Shown: positions 17,969-26,709 of the stretch, piece by piece | Layout: the number at the start of each line of letters is the position of its first letter | How positions within the stretch are numbered: the first letter of the stretch is position 1 | Assembly (NCBI GenBank): GCA_029249345.1 | Contig: JAQWHM010000015.1 | Coordinates: forward strand, 103,058 to 167,057 | Length of the DNA: 64,000 bases | DNA from: UBA10348 sp002469915 | GTDB taxonomy: Bacteria > Bacteroidota > Rhodothermia > Rhodothermales > UBA10348 | Direction: 5' to 3' | Program-made: the position numbers and the translations under genes | Notes under the pieces: model-generated | Databases searched by the model: none | What the model saw: only the letters and a program-made list of their open reading frames with translations | What the model was told of the DNA's origin: nothing

Positions 17969-18718
17969 ATGGGATTATCCAGATTCATCTCTTTTAGACT
18001 GACACTCGTACTTTTTGCACTGTTATTACCCCTATCTGCGCTAGCTCAGGAGTGGCATCCAGAACTGACAGAACAATGGGAGCCGGTTCCGGCCATCGTT
18101 GAGCCGGGCACGGGCACTTCCGCCCCTTCAGACGCCATTGTACTATTTGATGGGTCTAATTTGGATGCGTGGGAGTCCGTGCGTGGTGGTAATGCGGGAT
18201 GGGTGGTTGCTGAAGGCGCCATGACGGTTTCTGCTGGAGTGGGTGATATCCGCACTCGGCAGCAGTTTCGCGATGTACAACTTCATATAGAGTGGAGGAC
18301 GCCTGCTAAGGTCGAGGGAGACGGACAGGGGAGGGGAAACAGTGGTGTTTTCTTCCACGAGGTATACGAAGTTCAAGTATTGGATTCCTACGATAACACG
18401 ACGTATCCAAACGGACAGGCTGCTTCAGTCTATAAGCAGCACATCCCACTTGTTAATGCTTCCCGAGGCCCAGGTGTCTGGCAGGTATATGACATCGTGT
18501 TTTCGTCCCCTGTCTTTGCCGGAGATGGCGACCTAGTCCGGCCTGCTTTTGTGACGGTATTCCACAATGGGGTGTTGGTTCAGAATCATGTCGAAGTAAA
18601 AGGTGATACGGCCTACATCGGCCTTCCTGAATACATTCCACATGGAGCGGGATCGATCAAGCTTCAAGACCATGGAAATCCGACTAGCTATCGCAATGTG
18701 TGGGTGCGCGAACTTTGA
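17969..18718 (+). CDS. Exported DUF1080 protein (3-keto-disaccharide hydrolase type)
   Basis: The 249-residue protein has a signal peptide ending near SALAQ and a DUF1080 (concanavalin-like) domain over about residues 55-249. Readable family segments are IVLFDGSNLDAW, GNSGVFFHEVYEVQVLDSY and the typical end LQDHGNPTSYRNVWVREL. Recent family annotation assigns these proteins as 3-keto-glycoside hydrolases acting after oxidation of a sugar 3-hydroxyl, a step made by MocA-like or flavin dehydrogenases. Such an oxidoreductase lies 9 kb upstream with a related promoter segment. The protein is expected in the periplasm or at the cell surface. The reaction is established for some relatives only; here it is inferred. 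Confidence 0.88.
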   Translation: MGLSRFISFRLTLVLFALLLPLSALAQEWHPELTEQWEPVPAIVEPGTGTSAPSDAIVLFDGSNLDAWESVRGGNAGWVVAEGAMTVSAGVGDIRTRQQFRDVQLHIEWRTPAKVEGDGQGRGNSGVFFHEVYEVQVLDSYDNTTYPNGQAASVYKQHIPLVNASRGPGVWQVYDIVFSSPVFAGDGDLVRPAFVTVFHNGVLVQNHVEVKGDTAYIGLPEYIPHGAGSIKLQDHGNPTSYRNVWVREL

Positions 18719-18814
18719 TGAGAGGCTTTTACCTGATGTGAGTTACGTATTAAGACGTGAACAAGGAAGGTGGAAAGCCGTACATGAGCGCTTTGAAACT
18801 AATTAAAGACGCTC

Positions 18815-19648
18815 ATGAAACTGAAAAGGACGCCGATACTGGCCCTGATGGTGATTTTCCTCACCGCTTGCGGTGCCAATGTTGCCGAACCCGAAGTTCA
18901 GATTACTGAAATCGCTGTCGGCGAAGGCATAGAAGCCGGATTTGGGTCGCAGGTATCCGTGCATTACACAGGATGGCTGTATGCGCCTGATTCAACCGGA
19001 AACAGAGGTTCGAAATTCGATAGTTCGGTGGATCGCGGTCAGCAATTCCAGTTTGCTATCGGTCTGGGACAGGTTATTCCTGGTTGGGACCAAGGTGTTT
19101 CAGGAATGAAAGTCGGCGGAAAACGTGAACTGGTTATTCCTCCAGAGCTTGCCTACGGCGATCGCGAAGGTGGCCCTATTCCGCCAAATTCAACACTGCT
19201 TTTTGAGATCGAATTGTTTGAGGTTGTCGATCTAGGTGGAGACTTGGAAATTGAAGACTTGGCTATTGGAGACGGTGCTGAAGCCACGCCAGGCATGCTA
19301 CTTGACGTGCACTATACAGGTTGGCTGTACAACGCCGATTCTACGGATTTCAAAGGGACCAAATTTGATAGCTCGGTAGATCGTGGCGAAATGCTGGCTG
19401 GTTTGCCGATTGCAAGAAGCCGTGTCATTCCCGGTTGGGATTTAGGAATTCCAGGGATGAAAGTTGGGGGCAAACGTCGACTGACGATTCCGCCAAATCT
19501 TGCTTATGGAGATCGGGATCTAGGGGTTATTCCACCTAACTCAACACTGATTTTTGATGTTGAGTTATTTAACGTAATCGATCCAGAAGTCGCCGCTGCA
19601 GCCGCAGCAGAAAATGAAACCGCCGAGGAGGCAGAAAGCAATGAGTAA
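18815..19648 (+). CDS. Lipoprotein with two FKBP-type peptidyl-prolyl isomerase domains
   Basis: The 277-residue product has a lipoprotein signal (MVIFLTACGAN) and two FKBP domains, at about residues 35-137 and 146-252. Each shows VHYTGWLY, KFDSSVDRG, VIPGWD and LAYGDR, with the hydrophobic pocket Trp and Tyr residues retained. It should catalyse cis-trans isomerisation of Xaa-Pro bonds in exported proteins, anchored to the envelope. The C-terminus is an Ala/Glu-rich tail. The next gene, a third FKBP domain, begins inside its last codons in another frame. The strong similarity between the domains points to internal duplication. Confidence 0.93.
   Translation: MKLKRTPILALMVIFLTACGANVAEPEVQITEIAVGEGIEAGFGSQVSVHYTGWLYAPDSTGNRGSKFDSSVDRGQQFQFAIGLGQVIPGWDQGVSGMKVGGKRELVIPPELAYGDREGGPIPPNSTLLFEIELFEVVDLGGDLEIEDLAIGDGAEATPGMLLDVHYTGWLYNADSTDFKGTKFDSSVDRGEMLAGLPIARSRVIPGWDLGIPGMKVGGKRRLTIPPNLAYGDRDLGVIPPNSTLIFDVELFNVIDPEVAAAAAAENETAEEAESNE
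19625..19631 (+). promoter_or_regulatory. Internal ribosome binding site for the single-domain FKBP gene
   Basis: GAGGAGG lies nine bases before the ATG at 19641, inside the end of the preceding FKBP gene. It supports this start over an earlier in-frame ATG at 19614, which would add nine residues of unlikely sequence. Confidence 0.6.
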
Positions 19649-19991
19649 CGAATTAATAATCTATGATCTAGTTGTAGGAGAAGGCGCAGAAGCTGTCTCT
19701 GGGAAGAACATCGAAGTACATTATACTGGTTGGTTGTTCGACGTTAACGCCGAAGATAACAAGGGTACCAAGTTCGATAGTTCAGTCGATCGTGGTCAGA
19801 CCTTTTCCTTTCCTCTTGGTGGCGGTAGAGTCATTCAGGGATGGGATCAAGGCTTTGCTGGAATGAAGATCGGTGGCATGAGAAGATTGACCATTCCCCC
19901 GGAAATGGGATATGGTGCATATGGTGCCGGCGGGGTAATTGGCCCAAATGCTACGCTTATTTTTGACGTAGAGCTGATTGGCGTTGGATAA
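19641..19991 (+). CDS. Single-domain FKBP-type peptidyl-prolyl isomerase
   Basis: The 116-residue protein is one FKBP domain (VHYTGWLF, GTKFDSSVDRG, VIQGWDQG, MGYGAYGAGGVIGPNATLIF) with no signal peptide, so it should be cytoplasmic, unlike its two-domain neighbour. The YGAYGAGGVIGPNATL segment is the classic short-FKBP form. It overlaps the preceding gene by eight bases in a +1 frame and has its own Shine-Dalgarno sequence, so coupled translation is likely. A strong bidirectional hairpin follows 17 bases after the stop. Confidence 0.92.
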   Translation: MSNELIIYDLVVGEGAEAVSGKNIEVHYTGWLFDVNAEDNKGTKFDSSVDRGQTFSFPLGGGRVIQGWDQGFAGMKIGGMRRLTIPPEMGYGAYGAGGVIGPNATLIFDVELIGVG

Positions 19992-20009
19992 GCTATACGG
20001 TAGTAAGAA

Positions 20010-20045
20010 AAAAGGGGCGGGTGGCTATTGCCACCCGCCCCTTTT
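20010..20045. terminator. Bidirectional intrinsic terminator between convergent genes
   Basis: AAAAGGGGCGGGTGGC (20010-20025) and its complement (20030-20045) form a perfect 16-base stem with a TATT loop. A-rich and T-rich flanks on both sides let it serve the FKBP operon on plus and the gene ending at 20066 on minus. Confidence 0.92.
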
Positions 20046-20065
20046 CTTTTGAAGGTCCTTTTAGG

Positions 20066-21187
20066 CTATTTTTTCGGAAGCCAATTGTCCGGAAGGATAT
20101 CCGCCAGTCGGAAAAAGGTCCAATAGCCCATCGTTTGAATCGCAGGGGATGCAGAAGGCAAGTCTACACCTGTTGAAGGATCGAAAAACGCCTGATAGTT
20201 GGGCAAAGTAATCCAGCTATTGTTTATGGTCATTTTCATGACCTCTGAAAGCTCAGAAATGGGCCAGTATCGGTCTATATATCGCTCCCATCGGGGGTCT
20301 CCACCATTGCCGAAATAAATCACGCGAACCCACCCGCCGAAATCCATTCGTTTTGCATCTCCAGGTTTACCGTCTAGTATGAGGGGCTGCGGAGTATTGT
20401 AAATCCCTTTCAATCCAGCTTCCAGAATGGGTGAATGATCTGAGGTCCCACCTGGGCCTTCCACGAAAAATGCGGCATATTCCTCTTTCTTGACGCGGTC
20501 ATCAGCTAGTGATTTGTAGAAGTGTCTAGGTGATCCTTCAAAAGCCTTTTTCCTGTTCTTTCCCCAAGTTTTCGTGTCTTTAGATTTCTTCGGAGTGAGT
20601 TCGGTAAAGAGAGCATATCCCGACCATCCGTACCCAACTTGATTGCCGCCAAGAGAGAAGTCGTAAATCTTTATGGCATATCCCAACGATGGATTAATAA
20701 ACTCAAAGGGCGCATTTGAGGTTACCGAAATAATATTGTTGGTGTCACTGTGAAAAATATTTAACACCTCTGGATTCACCACTTCGATGTCCCCTGAATT
20801 CTTAGTCCATGAGAAGGCTGTCGAGGTAAAGAAATCCATCAAGTCCTCTTCGCTGAGGGTAGAAGTACCCTGGGCAAGTTCGGGAGCGCTGTCCATTTGA
20901 ATTCGGAGACCGTCTGTTTCTCCAACAGTAAAAACGCCAACGCCTAACAATCCGTTTTCCGTTGCGGCTACGACTTCAAACGTCGTGTGGGGTGGGGTAT
21001 CAATGGAAAACCCCCCTTCGGCATCCGTAAATCCAGTAATCGTCGTATTCGATACAAACACGGTGGCATTTGCAACCGCTGTTCCGTCTGCGTCATATAC
21101 TGTTCCAGTAACTTGTTGGGAAAGGACTGGAGTTGCTAGAAGCAGAAAAAGGGAAAGACAGGAAAGTAGCCGAGAAAAGGTAGGCAT
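20066..21187 (-). CDS. Exported protein with carboxypeptidase-regulatory-like domain
   Basis: The 373-residue protein has a signal peptide (LLATPVLSQQ) and a CarboxypepD_reg-type beta-sandwich at about residues 24-100 (VTGTVYDADGTAVANATVFV). The remaining 270 residues include FEFINPSLGYAIKIYDF and HFYKSLADDR. This combination is common in Bacteroidota as a surface protein with a conserved C-terminal domain of unknown function, sometimes found near TonB systems. It is transcribed towards the FKBP operon and shares its terminator. No catalytic motif is apparent. The coding call is firm and the role is not known. Confidence 0.82.
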   Translation of the reverse strand: MPTFSRLLSCLSLFLLLATPVLSQQVTGTVYDADGTAVANATVFVSNTTITGFTDAEGGFSIDTPPHTTFEVVAATENGLLGVGVFTVGETDGLRIQMDSAPELAQGTSTLSEEDLMDFFTSTAFSWTKNSGDIEVVNPEVLNIFHSDTNNIISVTSNAPFEFINPSLGYAIKIYDFSLGGNQVGYGWSGYALFTELTPKKSKDTKTWGKNRKKAFEGSPRHFYKSLADDRVKKEEYAAFFVEGPGGTSDHSPILEAGLKGIYNTPQPLILDGKPGDAKRMDFGGWVRVIYFGNGGDPRWERYIDRYWPISELSEVMKMTINNSWITLPNYQAFFDPSTGVDLPSASPAIQTMGYWTFFRLADILPDNWLPKK

Positions 21188-21321
21188 CGGATCGAGAGTT
21201 TGAATTGCAGGTCAGTCTCATGCTATAAATAAAGTCATGAGCCGCCAAGATCGACACAGGCAATTACCGATGCCCTTCTCCCACATTCCCCACGCTCAGC
21301 GTAGTGGATTAAGCCACGTAT

Positions 21322-22020
21322 CTAGGATAATTCCGGATTTAAACTGGTTTGCCCCATGTACAACAGAAGAGCTCGGGTAAAGAGGATGATACCGAACATT
21401 TCCATTCCTTCTTCTACCATGGTCATCATGTTGTACAGAAGCGAATCGCCATCCATGGGATCTCCTACAATCTCCATCCCAACGGCTCCTCCAACAAAGA
21501 GGCCGCCAGCAACGATGAATTGAATTAACGTTTTTCGGGGTAGCGATTTGAGAAATGACAAGAAGTAGATAGCAAAACCGAGCGCGATAACCGCTCCCCC
21601 GTAGGCCCATGTCGGGTCAGTTACGGAGTTGATCGACTCGTGCATGCCAGCGATTTCATCGATAGACAAAAAGCAAAAAACACCAAATAACATCATCCAT
21701 CGGCCTGCCATGGAATCTCCATCTTCTCGCTTCTGACGCGTGATAATCCACAGGAAAAAGGTGGACACAACTAAGTTGAAGCCTGAAAACCAAGTCGGAA
21801 GATTATGCTCCTCGTTCACGTCGAATAGCTGAATCAGGTACCATGGGGCTTCTTCCACCCAGTAGTTGTACACATAGAACAGCGTATGAGCACATAGCAG
21901 GAAAGTAGCTGTAAATGCGAGAAGGCTGATCAGCTTTTGCTGATTAATCGGAAATCTGTATAAGGTATTGAGAGGCATGCCGGAAGTATCGGCAAATAAC
22001 TGCTCAAATAAAAGATTCAC
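21322..22020 (-). CDS. Uncharacterised six- to seven-TM membrane protein
   Basis: The 232-residue protein starts at GTG 22020; an ATG at 21978 is an alternative that removes 14 residues. It has about six hydrophobic helices. Acidic and His residues sit inside or next to membrane segments in FLSIDEIAGMHESIN and MMTMVEEGMEMFG. These patterns recur in a widespread unnamed membrane family, and buried Asp/Glu/His residues suggest metal or proton binding. It stands alone between convergent and divergent neighbours. I do not recognise a named function. Confidence 0.72.
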   Translation of the reverse strand: MNLLFEQLFADTSGMPLNTLYRFPINQQKLISLLAFTATFLLCAHTLFYVYNYWVEEAPWYLIQLFDVNEEHNLPTWFSGFNLVVSTFFLWIITRQKREDGDSMAGRWMMLFGVFCFLSIDEIAGMHESINSVTDPTWAYGGAVIALGFAIYFLSFLKSLPRKTLIQFIVAGGLFVGGAVGMEIVGDPMDGDSLLYNMMTMVEEGMEMFGIILFTRALLLYMGQTSLNPELS

Positions 22021-22086
22021 TCTCTAGCTCGGGACATTTTTTAACGTAATGAATGCAAGTTTTAAGGGCTTACATGACGTGGATTA

Positions 22087-22123
22087 GTTGATCAGATAAA
22101 CAGTCGGTAGAACCGCTAATCAA
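22087..22123 (+). promoter_or_regulatory. Leader element shared with the BNR paralogue at 61461
   Basis: Positions 22087-22113 match 61396-61422 at 23 of 27 bases, including GTTGATC, GATAA and CAGTCGGT. In both places the element is followed by an inverted copy of its TTGAT start (ATCAA at 22119-22123 here). It lies about 115 bases before the second BNR gene. It could be a protein-binding site or a conserved leader RNA stem. Confidence 0.5.
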
Positions 22124-22227
22124 GAGAGGGTTTCATTTTTGAAAAGGCAATCTTCTTGTTGGTGGCGTGACTCAGGTTTTGCTATTAGATTGTGAGCTTA
22201 TGTTTCACTTTCTGGCCCACCAATTCG

Positions 22228-25200
22228 ATGACGCGCATATTTACCGTCCTCGCCGTTCTGGCGCTTTTTGTTTTTGATTCCCAAGCTCAGTCTATCAATC
22301 CTTCTCTATACGAGGGATTGGACTATCGCCTGGTAGGCCCTTATCGCGGTGGTCGATCTGCCGCGGTCACTGGAGTTCCGGGAAAGCCATTACTCTACTA
22401 TATGGGCACGACGGGCGGAGGAGTATGGAGAACCAAGGATGGAGGCCAGTCCTGGTCTAACCTTTCGGACGGCTATTTCGGTGGTTCGATAGGAGCCGTT
22501 GCTGTTTCCGAGTGGGATAACAACGTCATTTATGTTGGTGGTGGCGAAAAGACAATCCGTGGTAACGTATCTCACGGATATGGTATGTGGAAGTCTACAG
22601 ATGCCGGAAAAACATGGAAATCCATTGGTTTAGGTGATTCTAGGCACATCTCCCGCATTCGGATTCACCCAAGGAATTCAGACCTTGTTTATGCATCCGT
22701 GATGGGACATCTAGCCGGTCCAAATGAAGAACGCGGTGTGTATCGCTCAAAAGACGGAGGAGATACATGGGAGAATATCCTTTATGTAAGTGATGAAGCA
22801 GGAGCCATGGATCTTGTAATGGATCCATCCAATCCCCGCGTTCTATATGCGTCTATGTGGGAGTTTTATCGTTCGCCCTACGAAATGTCCTCGGGAGGAG
22901 AGAACTCAGGCTTGCACCGATCCACGGATGGTGGTGACACATGGGAGGAGTTAACCAATCAGGACAATGGTTTGCCGGGTGGCACTATTGGTATTATCGG
23001 AGTGGCTATTTCACCGGTCAATGCTGACCGCGTTTGGGCCATCATCGAACACGAAGATGGTGGTGTGTATCGTAGCGATAATGGAGGGGAATCTTGGAGA
23101 CGGATTAACACCGACCGAAATCTGCGACAACGCGCCTGGTACTACACACGGATCTACGCCGGCACGCAGGATGAGGATGATGTGTGGGTACTCAATGTTG
23201 GGCTATGGCATTCCAAGGACGGTGGTTCAGAGTATGAACGCGTCCGTACTCCTCATGGTGATCATCATGACTTTTGGATTGCACCAGAAGACGCAGATCG
23301 ACTTATTGTGGCTGATGATGGGGGTGGACAAGTCTCGTTTGATGGCGGGGGAAACTGGTCTACCTACATGAACCAACCAACTGCTCAATTCTACCGTGTT
23401 CATACAGACAATAATTTCCCGTATCGCATTTATGGCGGGCAACAGGACAATTCGACTGTTCGAATTCTACATACATCCACTGGACGTAGCGAGAGAGATT
23501 GGGAGTCTACAGCGGGAGGCGAAAGTGCTTGGTTGGCCTCTCACCCAAATGATCCTGACATCGTATATGGTGGATCCTACGGAGGATCATTTAGCGTAGT
23601 TAATCACCGAACAGGTCAGAGCCGATCTATCAATGTTTGGCCGGATAATCCGATGGGACACGGTGCAGAGGATTTCAAATATCGATTCCAGTGGAATTTC
23701 CCCATCATCATTTCTCGCCACAACTCCGATGCCGTGTTGGCCACCAGTCAGCACGTACATCGCTCAACAGATATGGGCCAGAGTTGGGATTTGATATCTC
23801 CCGATCTTACTCGAAATGACCCAACAACGCTTGGACCTTCCGGCGGACCCATCACGAAGGATAACACGGCCGTCGAATATTATGCCACCATTTTCACCCT
23901 AGTTGAAGGGGAAGAGGAAGGCGTTATTTGGACGGGTTCTGATGACGGATTAGTGCACGTAACTAGAGACGGAGGTGCGACGTGGACGAATGTGACGCCT
24001 CCTGAAAAGATTTTCCCCGAATGGATGATGGTAAACGATATGGTCGTGGACCCATTCAATCCTGGAGGGCTCTACATGGCGGGTACCAAGTATAAATCGG
24101 ATGATTTTACGCCGTACCTGTACAAAACAGACGATTATGGAGCATCGTGGACTAAGATTACCGACGGGATTCCAGCGGATCATTTCACTCGGACGATCCA
24201 AGCAGATCCGGAGCGGCAGGGCCTTTTGTACGCCGGTACCGAGACGGGTATGTATATCTCTTTTGATGACGGAGCGTCATGGCAGTCCTTCCAGCAGAAT
24301 CTTCCCATTGTCCCGATAACAGACCTGGAATGGCGGGATAATGACCTTGTCGTTGCTACGCAGGGTAGAGCATTCTGGATAATGGAAGATGTGATGCATT
24401 TGCATCACGTTTCAGCCGAAGACACTGAAAAGCCCTACACCTTCCATAGTCCGTATGTCGCGACGCTGGGTGCAGAAAATTCGGTGCGTCTGAGATATTG
24501 GTTTGCTGAGGATCAGGAGAAAGGTGATGTCACGATGCGCATTCTAGAGGAAGATGGGTCTATTATTAGAACCTATGATGATGTGGATGCCGAAGCAGGA
24601 GTGAACCAGTTCAATTGGAATATGGGTTACGAAGACGCAGAATCCTTCGACGGACTCGTTATGTGGGCTGGATCTGTGCGAGGACCACAGGCAGTTCCGG
24701 GTCGTTATCAGGCTCGCCTGATTGTAGGCGAAGATTCAACAACGGTTGGATTCGAAATTGCTCCTGATCCCAGATCTGACACTTCACTTGCCGACCTAGA
24801 GGAGAAGTTCGACTTCCTGATTGCGGTCCGAGACAAGCTCTCCGAAACGCACAAAGCAATCAAGCAGATTCGCTCTCTTCGTAATCAAGTAAATGATGTA
24901 CTGGATCGTATTCCGGAAGACCATGTCGAGGCTGACACGATCAATGGCTTCGCCCAACACATGTTAGACGGCATGAAAGAGGTGGAGGAGGCGTTGTATC
25001 AGACGAAGAATCGCTCTGGTCAGGATCCACTGAATTTCCCGATTCGACTGAATAACAAATTGGCCGCAGTTGGGGGCGTTTCTTCTCGTGGTCACTTCCG
25101 CCCGACGGATCAGGCATATGCTGTCCGGGATGAACTGGTTGCGCAAATTGACGAATGGCTCACGAAGCTAGCAGATATCACTAGTTTCCAGATGAGCGAT

Positions 25201-25254
25201 TTCGAGGAAATGGTTCAAAATGTGAGGCTTCCAGTGATCAAGTTGGATAGCTAA
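22228..25254 (+). CDS. Secreted BNR/VPS10-type beta-propeller protein (paralogue 2)
   Basis: From the ATG at 22228 the protein has 1008 residues with a signal peptide (MTRIFTVLAVLALFVFDSQAQ). A GTG at 22192 is open but would add 12 residues before the signal. BNR/Asp-box units recur throughout, for example GGGVWRTKDGGQSW, GMWKSTDAGKTW, GVYRSKDGGDTW and GLHRSTDGGDTW. They are followed by an N-x-G-x-DDG core (WTGSDDGLVHVTRDGG) and a C-terminal helical region of about 200 residues. It is colinear with the proteins at 9343 and 61461. Its stop codon directly abuts the stop of the convergent cytochrome gene. Its function is unknown; a binding or processing role at the cell surface is likely. Confidence 0.9.
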   Translation: MTRIFTVLAVLALFVFDSQAQSINPSLYEGLDYRLVGPYRGGRSAAVTGVPGKPLLYYMGTTGGGVWRTKDGGQSWSNLSDGYFGGSIGAVAVSEWDNNVIYVGGGEKTIRGNVSHGYGMWKSTDAGKTWKSIGLGDSRHISRIRIHPRNSDLVYASVMGHLAGPNEERGVYRSKDGGDTWENILYVSDEAGAMDLVMDPSNPRVLYASMWEFYRSPYEMSSGGENSGLHRSTDGGDTWEELTNQDNGLPGGTIGIIGVAISPVNADRVWAIIEHEDGGVYRSDNGGESWRRINTDRNLRQRAWYYTRIYAGTQDEDDVWVLNVGLWHSKDGGSEYERVRTPHGDHHDFWIAPEDADRLIVADDGGGQVSFDGGGNWSTYMNQPTAQFYRVHTDNNFPYRIYGGQQDNSTVRILHTSTGRSERDWESTAGGESAWLASHPNDPDIVYGGSYGGSFSVVNHRTGQSRSINVWPDNPMGHGAEDFKYRFQWNFPIIISRHNSDAVLATSQHVHRSTDMGQSWDLISPDLTRNDPTTLGPSGGPITKDNTAVEYYATIFTLVEGEEEGVIWTGSDDGLVHVTRDGGATWTNVTPPEKIFPEWMMVNDMVVDPFNPGGLYMAGTKYKSDDFTPYLYKTDDYGASWTKITDGIPADHFTRTIQADPERQGLLYAGTETGMYISFDDGASWQSFQQNLPIVPITDLEWRDNDLVVATQGRAFWIMEDVMHLHHVSAEDTEKPYTFHSPYVATLGAENSVRLRYWFAEDQEKGDVTMRILEEDGSIIRTYDDVDAEAGVNQFNWNMGYEDAESFDGLVMWAGSVRGPQAVPGRYQARLIVGEDSTTVGFEIAPDPRSDTSLADLEEKFDFLIAVRDKLSETHKAIKQIRSLRNQVNDVLDRIPEDHVEADTINGFAQHMLDGMKEVEEALYQTKNRSGQDPLNFPIRLNNKLAAVGGVSSRGHFRPTDQAYAVRDELVAQIDEWLTKLADITSFQMSDFEEMVQNVRLPVIKLDS

Positions 25255-26697
25255 CTATTTTCCAGCATTGACTTCTACATTCGGAAGTGCGTTCTGAAGC
25301 GCTTCTAAACCTTCAGGGGTTGCGGCTGTCTGCCATAGGTAGACAGCCGCAATGCTTTTCATGGGCTTGATATGCTCAAGAGCCTCATCATTCGTCTGCG
25401 TGTCATACACGTTGAGGTATTCTAAGAATTCGAGATTGATAAGACCCGATAATCCGGATCCATTTATGCTGGTTCTCGACAGGTCCAAGCGGGTCAGATG
25501 TTGAAAGCGGCCCATTTGGCTCACCTCTTGGTCGGTGACGTTGCTTCCACTGATATCAATCGAAATGATTTGCTGGGTCAACGAATCGATAGCAGAACTC
25601 CCCAAACAGGCGATATCATCACATTTAATTTCAAGAAAAGGTTCGGACTCAGCTACGTTTTTGACCCATGCGCCGTCAGCTTCTAACTGAGCTACGAGAA
25701 GTGAATCCGGCATGGGTACATCGAGCGCAAAGACGCCCGAGCGAATAGCTCCCAATCCATAAGCCGAAAGGATGGTGCGAACATTCAAGGACATGTCCAT
25801 TTCCGCGATCGCTTGGTCGAATGATGCCCCGTTGGCGATCCACCATTTTAGTAGTTCAACATCCGCATGCGAGATGGGCTTTGCGTTAAAAGGAGGAGGC
25901 ATTTGATCCTCATGCCCGTCCGGCAATGTAATTCTCTGTATGAGGAGACTTTCATCGGGTTTGCCAGCGACAAGCAGCGGTTCATCCCCATCATGAGCAG
26001 AAATCGCCTCTTCCGAGTGCAGTCGAAGCCTACCCTTGCCGCGATCGGCCCCATGACACGAAGCACACTTTTCATTCAGAATAGGCAGGACGATGCTCTC
26101 AAAAACAGAGACCATGGCGGCATCTGAAAGGTCAAACCGCTCGGACATCGGATCGGGAAAATCGCCGATCACGGCCTGAACAAATCCCGGAGCATACTCT
26201 GAAGAGAACCCATCTCCATGGGTCATTTTTCCTCCAATCTCACCGGCCGCCGTCATGCCAACTAGGATGCAGAACCAGGAGGCAAAAACTAAGGAGCGCT
26301 TTGGCATCTCGACACGGACGTAGAGCAAGATTGCAGCTAGGAGAGTGATAGCCATTCCGATCATTTTATGCAGAAATAAAACTTCGGTAGGATACCCACC
26401 CATCTGACCGAGCCAGAGTCCTGCAGCAACAGATTTGAGCGCGCCCCAAGATGCCAGTATCAGAGCGATATTAATGATGTTGTCTCCTTCTTTCAGCCAA
26501 CCCACTCCCTTTAGAAACTCCAGAACCAGTCCAAAAATGAGGATGCCAATGGGTGCATGCACGAGTGCAGGATGTGCTCGTGCGAAAAACCGGGCCCAGC
26601 CTGGAGTTCGTCCGGTTGGGTCAATCCAGAAAAAGAAAAGGAGTAACAGAACCGATATAGCAATCAGATTCCATCGTGCAATGCGGGAGGTAATCAT
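25255..26697 (-). CDS. Membrane protein fusing DUF2231, planctomycete-type cytochrome c and leucine-rich repeats
   Basis: The 480-residue protein has one N-terminal helix, then a DUF2231-like four-helix membrane domain (about 40-155, HPALVHAPIGILIFGLVLEF). A periplasmic cytochrome domain with CASCH at 211-215 and a distal Met in DQMPPPF follows. The C-terminal part (about 365-475) has leucine-rich repeats such as LTRLDLSRTSINGSGLSGL. The haem site suggests electron transfer at the membrane. It begins 12 bases after the DUF1501 gene and ends a three-gene operon with DUF1501 and DUF1549/DUF1553 proteins, so the three probably work together in an oxidative surface process. The fusion order is visible; the pathway is not established. 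Confidence 0.85.
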   Translation of the reverse strand: MITSRIARWNLIAISVLLLLFFFWIDPTGRTPGWARFFARAHPALVHAPIGILIFGLVLEFLKGVGWLKEGDNIINIALILASWGALKSVAAGLWLGQMGGYPTEVLFLHKMIGMAITLLAAILLYVRVEMPKRSLVFASWFCILVGMTAAGEIGGKMTHGDGFSSEYAPGFVQAVIGDFPDPMSERFDLSDAAMVSVFESIVLPILNEKCASCHGADRGKGRLRLHSEEAISAHDGDEPLLVAGKPDESLLIQRITLPDGHEDQMPPPFNAKPISHADVELLKWWIANGASFDQAIAEMDMSLNVRTILSAYGLGAIRSGVFALDVPMPDSLLVAQLEADGAWVKNVAESEPFLEIKCDDIACLGSSAIDSLTQQIISIDISGSNVTDQEVSQMGRFQHLTRLDLSRTSINGSGLSGLINLEFLEYLNVYDTQTNDEALEHIKPMKSIAAVYLWQTAATPEGLEALQNALPNVEVNAGK

Positions 26698-26709
26698 GTA
26701 GCGTTATGG

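Noticed and set aside
19614..19640. Earlier in-frame ATG for the single FKBP gene
   Set aside because: It would add nine residues with no FKBP similarity, while GAGGAGG is placed for the ATG at 19641.
19625..19648. Programmed frameshift joining the two FKBP genes
   Set aside because: No slippery heptamer is present, and a Shine-Dalgarno sequence with ATG explains the arrangement.
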